Below, one piece after another: positions 1 through 9,986 of a stretch of DNA of 64,000 nt. Both the position numbers and the translations under genes were made by a program. The stretch is taken from contig OZ223471.1 of the NCBI GenBank assembly GCA_965140775.1, positions 3,162,001 through 3,226,000 on the forward strand, read 5' to 3'. The notes below the pieces were generated by a model, which saw nothing but the letters and a program-made list of their open reading frames with translations, was not told the origin of the DNA and searched no databases. Each line of letters starts with the position of its first letter. The first letter of the stretch is position 1. Source of the stretch: UBA6244 sp965140775. Lineage in GTDB: Bacteria; Bacteroidota; Bacteroidia; Bacteroidales; F082.

Positions 1-906
1 GGTATTCATCTCAATGTCGCAGTGAAGGGTGTTGAAATAGTAGTAGTAATACAGGGTTTTGTCGAATTGCAGGTATTGCTCGCCCGAAGTCCACATCAGC
101 TCATCACCAAATCCACCCAGAAAAACATTGGAATAATGAATGCCTTTTTTAAAGTGGGTTTCTTGTTTGTCGCCATAATCAGGCTTGATTTTTATGTGGA
201 TAACCCCATCACCATGGTTGGCATCGTAGCCGTTGAAGCGAATTTTTTCTTTGTTTAAGTTTTTGGCTACACTCACACTTGGAATGGTATAGATGATGTA
301 TTCGTTGCCGTAAAAAATCAACACCGATTTCTCAGAAGTACTGGATGTGAGCGCATTTCGGTAGGTAACCAGATAAGGACGACCTTCTTCGAGTTCGTTG
401 AACTGCGCAATTTCGTCGGAAATCCGGGGATGGAGTGAAGTGGCCAGGTTATTTTTCTTGATTTCCAACTGCTGAGCGGCCATCTTTTTTTCTTCCTCCC
501 GTTTCAGCCGGGCCAACTCTTCCTGACGTGCCTGTTCCTTACGTTGCCGCTCCGCCTCCATGGCTTTTTCATATTCATCGTCAACCGAAATAATGACCGA
601 CGAAAGTTTTTTGAGTATGTCGGCCTTGGGATTGAAAGCGTAGCACTTCTCCAACGTTTTTTTTGCCATAATCCAATCCTTCTTGCCCGCGTAGCATTGG
701 GCACGCAAGGCTTCGATGGTGGCATTGCTACCGCCTCCGGCTTCAACGGATTTTTCGAGTTGGCTGAGGGCTTCATCGTAGTTTGACGACTCAAATAATT
801 CTTCAGCTGCATAATAATACGCGATGGATTTGGCCTGATTGTTCTGCCCAAAAGCTGATATGGCTGTCATGACAATCAATGTAGCCGCTAAAATTATATA
901 TCTCAT
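1..906 (-). CDS. Exported protein with TPR-like N-terminus, 3' end outside window
   Basis: Reading leftwards from an ATG at 906-904, the frame stays open to base 1, so 302 codons are visible and the C-terminus is missing. The start encodes a signal peptide (MRYIILAATLIVMTAISAFG, cleavage near AFGQ). Residues about 20-85 look like helical TPR-type repeats (YYYAAEELFESSNYDEAL, then a second helix pair with KKDWIMAKKTLEKCYAFNP). A charged coiled-coil rich in E, K, R and Q follows at about 100-135, and the rest looks like a beta-rich domain. It starts 8 bp after the stop of the upstream gene, so the two are probably co-transcribed. The function is unknown; periplasm or cell envelope is inferred from the signal peptide. 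Confidence 0.8.
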   Translation of the reverse strand, partial: MRYIILAATLIVMTAISAFGQNNQAKSIAYYYAAEELFESSNYDEALSQLEKSVEAGGGSNATIEALRAQCYAGKKDWIMAKKTLEKCYAFNPKADILKKLSSVIISVDDEYEKAMEAERQRKEQARQEELARLKREEEKKMAAQQLEIKKNNLATSLHPRISDEIAQFNELEEGRPYLVTYRNALTSSTSEKSVLIFYGNEYIIYTIPSVSVAKNLNKEKIRFNGYDANHGDGVIHIKIKPDYGDKQETHFKKGIHYSNVFLGGFGDELMWTSGEQYLQFDKTLYYYYYFNTLHCDIEMNT

Positions 907-913
907 ATTCAAT

Positions 914-2362
914 CTAGTATCTATAAAAATTTTTGGTGATTTTGTATCCTTGCGATTGATATTGCGCCTTCATTTCTTCCACCTTATCGTGTACCAGGCC
1001 TCCGCACTTTTTATCCCGTGCTTTAATTCTTCGCTTGATGGCATCAACATCCGTATCGCTGCCATCATTTCTCAACAACAACAATCCATTCCAGTACTCA
1101 TATCTACCTGTAATTGAGGCTGTTTTTATGGGGTCGATCAGCCAATTGCCGTTGGAATCCAAATAACCTTCCTCATAGAGGTCAATATTTACGCTGCCAT
1201 CTTTATCGCAGGAAACTTCAATTTCACGACTGGAAATATATTTAATCACTTTGGCAATACCCTCTTTGGGTTTATAATCAAGGATTCGGTAATCCACAAA
1301 CGGAAAAATGGTTTTGCCGGTTTTTGTATTCACCACGCCAAACTTTCCATTCTCCTGTTTTATCTCAAAATTACTGTTGTCGGTTTCGGTGGAAGCAACA
1401 CCCGACCACGGATCATCGGCATTTTGTTCAGATTCCCTGCCTTCCCACGAATTACCCTCTGTTTCCGACGTCCCCATACTGCTCCACGGATCATTGTTGC
1501 CGTTGCTTTCAGCCCTTCCGAAATCATCAACGGCATGGGTATCTGCTTCAACCAGGCTCTCCCACATGCTTTCATTTGAGTCAGGTGTCTCGGCCAGGGT
1601 TTCTTTTTCCTTCTTTTCTCGTTTGTTATAGGCTTCGGCAATGGCATCAATTTCGCGGGTGGGCACCTCCAACTTGGTGACTTCCAAGCCATAAAAGGTC
1701 ATTTGGTTGGCATATTTAAACGTGTTGAAAGCCGTTTTGTTCGACTTGGTTGGGCAATCGCTCCATTGAATAAAGCTAAGCCAATCCTTCGGACTTCCCG
1801 GTACGATGTCGTTGCCCGTGGCACCTTCTTTGGTGATCAGAAAATGTGCCCTTGAATTGATTTCGCGGTACCCGGAGGCACCTTCGTTGGCACCCCAGGT
1901 GGCATTTTTGGTCACTTGCATGTTGTTGACAAACTTCTTACCACAAACATCCAGGTCTTTAACCGATACATATTGGGGGTCTAACTGTGTGGAAACATAG
2001 TACTTGAGCTCAACGGTGCCGGGTCGCAGGCTAAGGTATCTTTTCAGCAAGTCGGGATATTTGGCCAGGGTACTTTCGTCGAGATGGGTATAATCGCTAG
2101 CCATAACCGAGCTACCCCGTTTCCAGCGAAAAAGGTATTTTTCAACGGGTTCACCCAACAACGTCCACAACTCGATATTAAGGTGAATTTCCTTGACCAA
2201 CCCCGTACGGTCGAGTGCGGTGATGCTGAACTCACTGGCATCAATGCGTCCACTGATAAACCTGCCGTCTTTTTTTTCAACCTTTTTTGAAAAGTTGGAC
2301 TGAGACGAAGCAGAAAACACCATGCTCAATATAGGTAGCAGAATTAAAATTAATCGTTTCAT
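914..2362 (-). CDS. Exported protein with WG-repeat-like segment
   Basis: 482 residues starting with a signal peptide (MKRLILILLPILSMVFSASS). The middle (about 265-325) is acidic, low complexity and rich in S, E, N and W (repeated DDPWSG/NDPWSS-type motifs), probably a flexible linker. Next comes a segment of the WG-repeat type (NGKFGVVNTKTGKTIFPF), which usually forms beta-propeller-like surfaces. The N-terminal half is not recognised. The stop lies 8 bp before the start of the next minus-strand gene, which suggests one operon of envelope proteins. No catalytic motif was seen. Confidence 0.75.
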   Translation of the reverse strand: MKRLILILLPILSMVFSASSQSNFSKKVEKKDGRFISGRIDASEFSITALDRTGLVKEIHLNIELWTLLGEPVEKYLFRWKRGSSVMASDYTHLDESTLAKYPDLLKRYLSLRPGTVELKYYVSTQLDPQYVSVKDLDVCGKKFVNNMQVTKNATWGANEGASGYREINSRAHFLITKEGATGNDIVPGSPKDWLSFIQWSDCPTKSNKTAFNTFKYANQMTFYGLEVTKLEVPTREIDAIAEAYNKREKKEKETLAETPDSNESMWESLVEADTHAVDDFGRAESNGNNDPWSSMGTSETEGNSWEGRESEQNADDPWSGVASTETDNSNFEIKQENGKFGVVNTKTGKTIFPFVDYRILDYKPKEGIAKVIKYISSREIEVSCDKDGSVNIDLYEEGYLDSNGNWLIDPIKTASITGRYEYWNGLLLLRNDGSDTDVDAIKRRIKARDKKCGGLVHDKVEEMKAQYQSQGYKITKNFYRY

Positions 2363-2407
2363 TGTTTTGGAACGGATTGAGAAATTTGTTGACTATCTTT
2401 TTAATCC

Positions 2408-4039
2408 CTATTGCTTTACGTAAACAGTTTCATTGTGATACTGAAACGACGAAACAGGGTAATTGAGAGGAAAATCAATTTCAATGCTGGGAAAACCGTA
2501 ATGCCAAAAACCAGATTCGGCATAGTAATACCTATTATCCTGTTTTTGAATCCACCAGTTTCCATAGAATTTCTTACCATCCGGCCACGAAGGATCATTG
2601 TAAATTGTGTATTCAGAAGTGCCATCGTCAAGCAATTCACAATATAAAACCGAGTTAGGACCATTACCTTGGTAATTTTCCACTCGATAGGTACCAAGAG
2701 CAGATTCTTTGTAAATGGAACTGGAATCAACTTCTATTTTAAGTTTTGCAGACACAATCAATTTTTCCTCGCTAAAATCAGGATTCTTGTAAACGATATC
2801 GAAAGTAAAATCCTGATCAGCATCAGCGGTTGTGCTAAAGGTGACTCTCACGGTGCCTGTATGCGAAAAATTGCTCAGGGTTACATTGGAATTCGAGATG
2901 TTGTCAATCGAAATGTATTCCGGCGTAACAGCCAAACGATTGGTATTGGTGACGTATCCGTTTTTGTCGTCCAGATTTTCCACGGTACCATTCAGTCCCG
3001 GCACCAGACTCGAAACCTGATTCCAGTAGCCGGTAAACGTGTTGATATTGGCCACCAATTCGAGGGTAACATCCGAACTTTGCCGGTCGTTTTTATAAAG
3101 CGTGCGATAGGTGGCATCGATACCCAATTGGTAGGGGATATCGTTTTCAAACTCCACCACCGAAGCACGGAGTTCATTATTCAAATCGAACTCGAAGGGC
3201 TTATAACTGCGGGTGAGCATGGTGCCCGTTTGATCGAACACCAACACAAATTCGGTGGCCAGGGCCAGGGTAGCTGCACCAATCAAAAACGGATTTCCTG
3301 AAATCAAGGTTCCGTTAAAAATGCCGATGGTAGCGCCGGTGGCAATTACCAAGCCCGTAAAGTAGCGCATGTCTTCGGTCAGTTGCTGATCCCAGGCAAC
3401 AAAGACCCGTGAGGTATTCAAACTGTCGTTGAATTGCTGCAAATTTATGTGTTCAAAATTAAAAAATCCGGGGTTGGCCTTGATGAACTGCGCCACCTCT
3501 TGTTTTTGATCGGCTGTGGCCGAAGCAAAGGACTGTTCAAAGGCAAGTTTTTGGTTTTGAAGCACCTGCATGTGTTCGGCAGGAATCTGCAACTCACCCA
3601 GCTGAATCATTTGTTCCACCTCATGGATGATACCTTCCACATTTTGTTTATAGGCATTGATCAGCTCATCCGGATTGGCAATGGGCTCCAATTCGTTCAC
3701 CAAAAAATCGAAGGAATAGGTCACGTCATCCACCACCAAATCGAGCACCTGACTACCTGATATAAAAGGCATTGTAAACACCAGTTGATTGGAAGCAACA
3801 CGGGTAAGCGTTATATCCTTTCCACCGATGGAAGCCGGATAAGTTTCCTGCTGAAAACTATAGTCGATGGCCGTAATGGTGACCTGTTCAAAAGGAGAAG
3901 CATCGGATTTATCCTGATAAAGACTAAGAGATGGGGTGGGATCTTCATCCTTACTGAACAAGGTATCGCAACCTGAATTGAGGATGGAAAGGGAGCCGAA
4001 AAGGAAAAAGGCGGCCAATAAATTTCTAACGAATTTCAT
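2408..4039 (-). CDS. Putative lipoprotein of unknown function
   Basis: 543 residues. The N-terminus has a hydrophobic stretch followed by a lipobox (ILNSGC, Cys at about residue 24), then an acidic DTLFSKDEDPTP tether, so it is probably lipidated and exported across the outer membrane or facing the periplasm. Residues about 40-115 resemble an IPT/Ig-like beta domain (SPFEQVTITAI..). Residues about 120-200 are helical. A hydrophobic Gly/Ala-rich stretch (VIATGATIGIFNG) lies near 230-265. The C-terminal quarter resembles a lipocalin-like or META-like barrel (GTYRVENYQGNG, GNWWIQKQDNRYYY). No function can be assigned. The 45-bp gap to the downstream gene suggests shared transcription. Confidence 0.75.
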   Translation of the reverse strand: MKFVRNLLAAFFLFGSLSILNSGCDTLFSKDEDPTPSLSLYQDKSDASPFEQVTITAIDYSFQQETYPASIGGKDITLTRVASNQLVFTMPFISGSQVLDLVVDDVTYSFDFLVNELEPIANPDELINAYKQNVEGIIHEVEQMIQLGELQIPAEHMQVLQNQKLAFEQSFASATADQKQEVAQFIKANPGFFNFEHINLQQFNDSLNTSRVFVAWDQQLTEDMRYFTGLVIATGATIGIFNGTLISGNPFLIGAATLALATEFVLVFDQTGTMLTRSYKPFEFDLNNELRASVVEFENDIPYQLGIDATYRTLYKNDRQSSDVTLELVANINTFTGYWNQVSSLVPGLNGTVENLDDKNGYVTNTNRLAVTPEYISIDNISNSNVTLSNFSHTGTVRVTFSTTADADQDFTFDIVYKNPDFSEEKLIVSAKLKIEVDSSSIYKESALGTYRVENYQGNGPNSVLYCELLDDGTSEYTIYNDPSWPDGKKFYGNWWIQKQDNRYYYAESGFWHYGFPSIEIDFPLNYPVSSFQYHNETVYVKQ

Positions 4040-4294
4040 TTGATTAACTTTTTAATGATATGGCTTAACCTCTGATTATGTGAAGAAGAGCTCTTGGTTT
4101 GCAAATTAACCGGAATTATTTCAAACAGGCAAGTTATTTAGATTGTTTCCAAATTGATATTTGTCATATCTAAAAATGAACAACTTAGGCCACTTACTAT
4201 GGGACAAAGATCGCATCATCTCACAAAATGGTGATCCCTGTATATACGTAAATAAAAAATTTGGCAGAAAACAAGGAGGGGGATCCCGAAAGCT

Positions 4295-5951
4295 CCTTAA
4301 TTCCGCAGGTTATTAACAAAAAAAACTGTAAAACATTTCAGGAGAAAGTCTTACAGTTCAAGTATTTTCACCATATTTGGTGTGCTAACAAATACTGCGG
4401 TGAAGATACAACAAAGTAAATCAATAAGTGCATTTGGCGGAATAAATTTTGTGTTTGATTTTTTGGAGCGAAGCCAGATCAATGCCTTAATCGAGAAAAG
4501 TTTTCCTACACTTGCCAATCAGAGTGAGTATCGATGGAAGGATATAATCAATTCAATGTTAAGCATATATCTATGCGGTGGGGACTGTATTGAGGATCTG
4601 CAAATCCATTTAAGGGGTCACTTTAAAGACAATCCTTTTGTCAAGATGCCAAGTCCGGATACAGTACTCAGAAGGTTAAAGGAGTTGGCAGTTGAAAACA
4701 AACAATGCGAAACCAAACGCGGAGTTATCACCCACACCTACAATTCAAATGAGTTTATCAATCAACTTAACATATCCCTTTTAAAGCAGCAGGGGGTATT
4801 TGATGCACAAGAACTGACATTAGACTACGATAATACCATCATCTTCAACGAGAAGAGCGACAGTAAGATGACCTACAAAAGAAATCCAGGTTATCAGCCC
4901 GGTATTTGTTATCTCAATGAGGAGCATGTTCTCTTTGTAGAAAACAGGAATGGAAACAGCGATGCAAAAGCCTTTCAGTCTGATACCCTAACTCGCTTGT
5001 TTGAGCAATTGAACCAAAATGATATAAAAAAGGCCACCCATTTCAGAGCTGATGCAGCATCTTACCAGTATGATGTTGTAAAATTACTGGAACAAAATGT
5101 TGAGAATTTTTATATCGGCTGTAGAAACAGCTACATAGCCAAGTACTTTAACCAGTTAGGAGAATGGGAACATATCACTGATAGCACCAATGAGCCGATG
5201 CAGGTTGGATCAATCATGATAGAACCTTTTGTCAGCCAAGCCAGAGAAGATGGTATTGATGCCAAGCCATACAGGCTTGTTGTCAAGAGAAAACTAAGAG
5301 ATGACATGCAAATGGATATGTTCACCGATGATGCGTATGAGTACCGGGCTATTTTAACGAACAATCTAGAAATGACACCGGTTGAAGTTGCCATTTTTTA
5401 TAACCACAGGGGAAATCCAGAAAAGCAATTTGATATCCTAAAGAACGATTGGGGATGGAACAATATGTGTTTTTCAACATTGGAAAACAACACTGTCTTT
5501 CTTGGATTGACAGCTTTTTTCAAGAATATTTATGTGTTTATTATTCAACACTTTTCACAACTTACTGACACACTCAAACCAACATACCGGGTAAAAAAGT
5601 TCTTGTTCAGATTTATTATTTTGCCCGCAACATGGATCAAGCGTTCGCGCCAAATCACGCTGAAAATCTTTACAGATTCTAATAAATACATTACATTATC
5701 TTTGAACTCAACATAACCAAAATCAATTAATAGCCTTATTATCAACTAATTGACACTTTTTCCTAAAAAAGTAGAAGGAAAGGCATTGCAACAGAATGAA
5801 AAAATGATCAACACAGAAGCTCCTTAAGCATTCTTTTTTCAATGTGTTACAGCTAATGCAGTCAAAAAAGCCAAAAAATCAACAATTTCTTACATTTTTT
5901 GGTCATAAAAACACTTCCAGATTCTTTTTGCGGAGACATGCGGAATTTAGG
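4295..5951 (+). mobile_element. IS1380-family insertion sequence, copy A
   Basis: A 1657-bp element identical by eye to the copy at 8330-9986. The ends are inverted repeats CCTTAATTCCGCA (left) and CCTAAATTCCGCA when the right end is read inwards (one mismatch). It is flanked by a 4-bp target duplication AGCT (4291-4294 and 5952-5955), as expected for IS1380. The target was a perfect 16-bp palindrome, CCCGAAAGCTTTCGGG, cut at its centre. One transposase gene fills the element. Confidence 0.92.
4382..5716 (+). CDS. IS1380-family DDE transposase
   Basis: 444 residues. The sequence matches the Bacteroidota IS1380 transposase type (DDE group 1). The N-terminal part contains SKSISAFGGINFVFDFLE. 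The first catalytic Asp is likely in LTLDYDNTIIF (about residue 165), the second in HFRADAAS (about 240), and the Glu in the C-terminal YNHRGNPEKQFDILK region (about 350). The gene is intact and identical to the second copy, so at least one of the two transposed or was duplicated recently. Its upstream sequence inside the element (4320-4380) is short, and promoter activity there was not assessed. Confidence 0.93.
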   Translation: MLTNTAVKIQQSKSISAFGGINFVFDFLERSQINALIEKSFPTLANQSEYRWKDIINSMLSIYLCGGDCIEDLQIHLRGHFKDNPFVKMPSPDTVLRRLKELAVENKQCETKRGVITHTYNSNEFINQLNISLLKQQGVFDAQELTLDYDNTIIFNEKSDSKMTYKRNPGYQPGICYLNEEHVLFVENRNGNSDAKAFQSDTLTRLFEQLNQNDIKKATHFRADAASYQYDVVKLLEQNVENFYIGCRNSYIAKYFNQLGEWEHITDSTNEPMQVGSIMIEPFVSQAREDGIDAKPYRLVVKRKLRDDMQMDMFTDDAYEYRAILTNNLEMTPVEVAIFYNHRGNPEKQFDILKNDWGWNNMCFSTLENNTVFLGLTAFFKNIYVFIIQHFSQLTDTLKPTYRVKKFLFRFIILPATWIKRSRQITLKIFTDSNKYITLSLNST

Positions 5952-6011
5952 AGCTTTCGGGAGGAAGTCGGGAGACGGAAGTCCGTAGTCCGAAGTCAGA
6001 AGTATGAAGTA

Positions 6012-6137
6012 GGGAGACTGTCAATGCCTGAAATTTGTTTTGCTTTTTATGTCAACCTATTTCAGGATGAGACATCCCAAAAAATCCTATTTTTGTTATT
6101 CATCTCAAACATCACCGTCATGCGTATTAAACACCTC
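6012..6137 (+). repeat. Orphan copy of amylase promoter and first codons
   Basis: These 126 bp match 10018-10143 with about two mismatches. They carry the same TATTTTTG -7 element and the first six codons (MRIKHL) of the amylase lipoprotein gene. After ACACCTC the sequence switches to the tandem repeat, and the truncated frame ends at 6197 after about 25 codons, so nothing functional is encoded. It marks a past duplication next to IS copy A. Confidence 0.85.
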
Positions 6138-6557
6138 CCCTCAAACTGGCGCAAGCGTCCGCTTGTGCCTTTCTTTGGAAGGGAAGATAGCCCGTAGGGC
6201 TTTAATATCCATAGCTAAATAATGAGAGACCCCAATTGTCCGTAGGACATTAATGGAGTCGGGAGTCGGAAGTCGGAAGTCAGGAGTCCGTAGTCAGGAG
6301 TAGGGAGTAGGGAGACCGTCAATGCCCTTCAAACTGGCGCAAGCGTCCGCTTGTGCCTTTCTTTGGAAGGGAAGATAGCCCGTAGGGCTTTAATATCCAT
6401 AGCTAAATAATGAGAGAACCCAATTGTCCGTAGGACATTAACGGAGTTGGGAGTCGGAAGTCGGAAGTCAGGAGTCCGTAGTCAGGAGTAGGGAGTAGGG
6501 AGTCTGTCAATGTTAATGCCTAAATAACGTTGACCGTTTTCATTCACTTTCTTTCAT

Positions 6558-7496
6558 CTACTGAGTTGTCAATTCATGAGTGATATTTGAGCCCGAAGGA
6601 TTGTTGTCCTCAGCCCGAAGGGCTGAAATACCCTCCGGTTTCTGAGTTGTTAATTCCGTCGTTGACTTCTCACCGTCGGATTGTTGTCCGTTCCAAAGAT
6701 AATCTTTTTCAAAGTCGCATGGACTTTTTCTTCCCAACTCAATATGAGGTTTTTCTTTGTTGTATAGTGAAACTGTTCGGTCAACTTCTTTTTTAAGCTG
6801 CTCAAAGTTTTTTATATTCCTATGAATCAGATAATTGTTCTTTACTACCCCATTCAGCCGCTCTGCCTTTCCATTTTCCCAAGGGTACTCACACATGCTA
6901 TTTACAATACCTGATTTTGAGGTGATCCTTAAGAATTCTTTATCATAATATTGACCCCCTCCATCTGAATGAAAGATTACTCCTACTATAGTGATATTCT
7001 CACTGATTCTTAGACGAATAGCCATCTTTAAGGCTGGCAGGGTCGTTTGTTCTGTTGTCAACCTCTTAGAAACTGAATATCCCAATATCCGTCTAGAAAA
7101 GGAATCTTCTATGAGTGTAATATAATAGAATATTCCATTGACCTCAAAATAGGTTATATCACTCTGCCATGCCTGATTTATCGAGGTTAACTTCATGTTT
7201 TTTAATAAATTATCAAATCGAACTACTCCGCTACTATCTGTAGTCTTTCTCCAATTTTTAGCTCTTTCTACGGTCAACCCTTCTAGTAAACAAAACTCCT
7301 CAAACCTATCTCTTCCCATCGTCTGGGGACGTAATTTATAGTACATGTCTCGAATACCCATTGTCGGATGATCCTGGCGAATCTGATAAATAAGTAGCAC
7401 TATTTGTCTCTGCTCAGAATTGACTTTTCGCTTTCGATCCATCATCTGATGGAAAGACTGTTTGCTGATATTCAAACTTTTATACAGCCCATTCAT
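6558..7496 (-). CDS. IS3 transposase OrfB (rve catalytic domain)
   Basis: 312 residues from the ATG at 7496. It carries the IS3 retroviral-integrase fold with catalytic residues visible as WQSDITYF (first Asp), FHSDGGGQY (second Asp) and ENGKAERLNG (Glu). The ATG overlaps the OrfA stop by 4 bp (ATGA). The OrfB frame is also open upstream into the OrfA 3' end and there encodes typical OrfB sequence (YIWHHREQFRFS). This suggests the working transposase is a -1 frameshift fusion made at a ten-A tract (7553-7562, minus strand). The last ~45 residues after FEKDYL are low-complexity and probably a read-through tail into repeat-like DNA. Confidence 0.92.
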   Translation of the reverse strand: MNGLYKSLNISKQSFHQMMDRKRKVNSEQRQIVLLIYQIRQDHPTMGIRDMYYKLRPQTMGRDRFEEFCLLEGLTVERAKNWRKTTDSSGVVRFDNLLKNMKLTSINQAWQSDITYFEVNGIFYYITLIEDSFSRRILGYSVSKRLTTEQTTLPALKMAIRLRISENITIVGVIFHSDGGGQYYDKEFLRITSKSGIVNSMCEYPWENGKAERLNGVVKNNYLIHRNIKNFEQLKKEVDRTVSLYNKEKPHIELGRKSPCDFEKDYLWNGQQSDGEKSTTELTTQKPEGISALRAEDNNPSGSNITHELTTQ

Positions 7497-7918
7497 GCTA
7501 AATCTGAATTGCTCTCGGTGATGCCAGATGTATTCGATTGTTCGGTAGAAAATTTTTTTTTTATATCTACTCCATAGGCTTCTTCGGCCAGCTCTATCAT
7601 CTTCTGCTGAAAGTCTATCAAAATCTGCTTTTGACCTACTATTCGTTCAAGATCAGCAATTTTTTTCTTAAGAGACAAAAGCTGTTTCGTGTCGCTATCT
7701 GTCTCTATTATAAGACGTTCCTTCTTATCTTTCATAGTTCCGAATTTGTTTAACCAACGGTAAACAGTGGTATCTGCTACTTCATATTGTTTACAAAGTT
7801 CGGAAACTTTTGTTTTGCCAGTTTCTAATTCTCGTACTTTTTGAATCTTAAAACTGTCACTAAAATGACGAAGGCTTCGCTCTGCTCTTGTCATTTTAAA
7901 GTCATCTCTTGTTGCCAT
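7493..7918 (-). CDS. IS3 transposase OrfA (helix-turn-helix)
   Basis: 141 residues. The N-terminal half is a helix-turn-helix of the transposase-8 type (RHFSDSFKIQKVRELETGKT, then TTVYRWLNKFG). It is followed by a leucine-zipper-like coiled coil (TKQLLSLKKKIADLERIVGQ), as in IS3 OrfA proteins that bind the element ends and dimerise. The gene ends just after a run of ten A residues (codons for IKKKF), the probable site of -1 ribosomal frameshifting to make OrfAB. The start lies about 50 bp inside the right inverted repeat. Confidence 0.9.
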   Translation of the reverse strand: MATRDDFKMTRAERSLRHFSDSFKIQKVRELETGKTKVSELCKQYEVADTTVYRWLNKFGTMKDKKERLIIETDSDTKQLLSLKKKIADLERIVGQKQILIDFQQKMIELAEEAYGVDIKKKFSTEQSNTSGITESNSDLA

Positions 7919-8329
7919 TTTTAATCGTTTTTAGTTGTTAAAAGTGGTCAACGTATTTCAGGCATTGACACAATGCCCCTTAAACTGGCGCAAGCGTCCG
8001 CTTGTGCCTTTCTTTGGAAGGGAAGATAGCCCGTAGGGCTTTAATATCCATAGCTAAATAATGAGAGAACCCAATTGTCCGTAGGACATTAATGGAGTCG
8101 GAAGTCGGAAGTCGGAAGTCAGGAGTCCGTAGTCAGGAGTAGGGAGTGGAGAGACCGTCAATGCCCCTCAAACTGGCGCAAGCGTCCGCTTGTGCCTTTC
8201 TTTGGAAGGGAAGATAGCCCGTAGGGCTTTAATATCCATAGCTAAATAATGAGAGACCCCAATTGTCCGTAGGACATTAACGGAGTCGGGAGACGGGAGA
8301 CGGGAGACGGAAGCCCGACCCCGAAAGCC

Positions 8330-9986
8330 CCTTAATTCCGCAGGTTATTAACAAAAAAAACTGTAAAACATTTCAGGAGAAAGTCTTACAGTTCAAGTAT
8401 TTTCACCATATTTGGTGTGCTAACAAATACTGCGGTGAAGATACAACAAAGTAAATCAATAAGTGCATTTGGCGGAATAAATTTTGTGTTTGATTTTTTG
8501 GAGCGAAGCCAGATCAATGCCTTAATCGAGAAAAGTTTTCCTACACTTGCCAATCAGAGTGAGTATCGATGGAAGGATATAATCAATTCAATGTTAAGCA
8601 TATATCTATGCGGTGGGGACTGTATTGAGGATCTGCAAATCCATTTAAGGGGTCACTTTAAAGACAATCCTTTTGTCAAGATGCCAAGTCCGGATACAGT
8701 ACTCAGAAGGTTAAAGGAGTTGGCAGTTGAAAACAAACAATGCGAAACCAAACGCGGAGTTATCACCCACACCTACAATTCAAATGAGTTTATCAATCAA
8801 CTTAACATATCCCTTTTAAAGCAGCAGGGGGTATTTGATGCACAAGAACTGACATTAGACTACGATAATACCATCATCTTCAACGAGAAGAGCGACAGTA
8901 AGATGACCTACAAAAGAAATCCAGGTTATCAGCCCGGTATTTGTTATCTCAATGAGGAGCATGTTCTCTTTGTAGAAAACAGGAATGGAAACAGCGATGC
9001 AAAAGCCTTTCAGTCTGATACCCTAACTCGCTTGTTTGAGCAATTGAACCAAAATGATATAAAAAAGGCCACCCATTTCAGAGCTGATGCAGCATCTTAC
9101 CAGTATGATGTTGTAAAATTACTGGAACAAAATGTTGAGAATTTTTATATCGGCTGTAGAAACAGCTACATAGCCAAGTACTTTAACCAGTTAGGAGAAT
9201 GGGAACATATCACTGATAGCACCAATGAGCCGATGCAGGTTGGATCAATCATGATAGAACCTTTTGTCAGCCAAGCCAGAGAAGATGGTATTGATGCCAA
9301 GCCATACAGGCTTGTTGTCAAGAGAAAACTAAGAGATGACATGCAAATGGATATGTTCACCGATGATGCGTATGAGTACCGGGCTATTTTAACGAACAAT
9401 CTAGAAATGACACCGGTTGAAGTTGCCATTTTTTATAACCACAGGGGAAATCCAGAAAAGCAATTTGATATCCTAAAGAACGATTGGGGATGGAACAATA
9501 TGTGTTTTTCAACATTGGAAAACAACACTGTCTTTCTTGGATTGACAGCTTTTTTCAAGAATATTTATGTGTTTATTATTCAACACTTTTCACAACTTAC
9601 TGACACACTCAAACCAACATACCGGGTAAAAAAGTTCTTGTTCAGATTTATTATTTTGCCCGCAACATGGATCAAGCGTTCGCGCCAAATCACGCTGAAA
9701 ATCTTTACAGATTCTAATAAATACATTACATTATCTTTGAACTCAACATAACCAAAATCAATTAATAGCCTTATTATCAACTAATTGACACTTTTTCCTA
9801 AAAAAGTAGAAGGAAAGGCATTGCAACAGAATGAAAAAATGATCAACACAGAAGCTCCTTAAGCATTCTTTTTTCAATGTGTTACAGCTAATGCAGTCAA
9901 AAAAGCCAAAAAATCAACAATTTCTTACATTTTTTGGTCATAAAAACACTTCCAGATTCTTTTTGCGGAGACATGCGGAATTTAGG
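8330..9986 (+). mobile_element. IS1380-family insertion sequence, copy B
   Basis: Same 1657-bp element as at 4295-5951, offset by 4035 bp, with the same end repeats. Here the 4-bp target duplication is AGCC (8326-8329 and 9987-9990), so it is an independent insertion and not a simple duplication of copy A with its flanks. The target again looks palindromic: CCCCGA before and TCGGGG after the central bases. Confidence 0.92.
8417..9751 (+). CDS. IS1380-family DDE transposase, second copy
   Basis: 444 residues, identical to the transposase encoded at 4382-5716, with all catalytic candidates intact (LDYDNT, FRADAAS and the YNHRGNPEKQF region). Two identical copies in direct orientation 4 kb apart offer a site for homologous recombination. 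That could delete or amplify the intervening tandem repeats and IS3 element, and may explain why short read assemblies break here. Confidence 0.93.
   Translation: MLTNTAVKIQQSKSISAFGGINFVFDFLERSQINALIEKSFPTLANQSEYRWKDIINSMLSIYLCGGDCIEDLQIHLRGHFKDNPFVKMPSPDTVLRRLKELAVENKQCETKRGVITHTYNSNEFINQLNISLLKQQGVFDAQELTLDYDNTIIFNEKSDSKMTYKRNPGYQPGICYLNEEHVLFVENRNGNSDAKAFQSDTLTRLFEQLNQNDIKKATHFRADAASYQYDVVKLLEQNVENFYIGCRNSYIAKYFNQLGEWEHITDSTNEPMQVGSIMIEPFVSQAREDGIDAKPYRLVVKRKLRDDMQMDMFTDDAYEYRAILTNNLEMTPVEVAIFYNHRGNPEKQFDILKNDWGWNNMCFSTLENNTVFLGLTAFFKNIYVFIIQHFSQLTDTLKPTYRVKKFLFRFIILPATWIKRSRQITLKIFTDSNKYITLSLNST

Larger units (their letters stand above)
6511..7970 (-). mobile_element. IS3-family insertion sequence
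   Basis: A 1460-bp element on the minus strand. The ends are matching inverted repeats: left TGTTAATGCCTAAATAACG, and the right end read inwards TGTCAATGCCTGAAATACG, both continuing TTGACC. A 3-bp duplication CAA flanks it (6508-6510 and 7971-7973). Removing the element and one CAA restores the tandem repeat sequence GTCAATGCCCC seen in the neighbouring units, which proves the insertion and its ends. Confidence 0.93.
6138..8319. repeat. Four tandem ~188-bp units, interrupted by IS3
   Basis: Each unit contains GGCGCAAGCGTCCGCTTGTG (an imperfect palindrome), GCCCGTAGGGCTTTAAT, and a tail of short GGAGTCGGAAGTC/AGGAGTAGGGA-type repeats. The shared TNAAACTGGC word starts at 6141, 6329, 7981 and 8168. 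Subtracting the IS3 element and its duplicated 3 bp, the spacing is 188, 189 and 187 bp. No gene is seen in the units. They look like a dispersed, non-coding palindromic repeat family that was amplified here. Confidence 0.85.
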
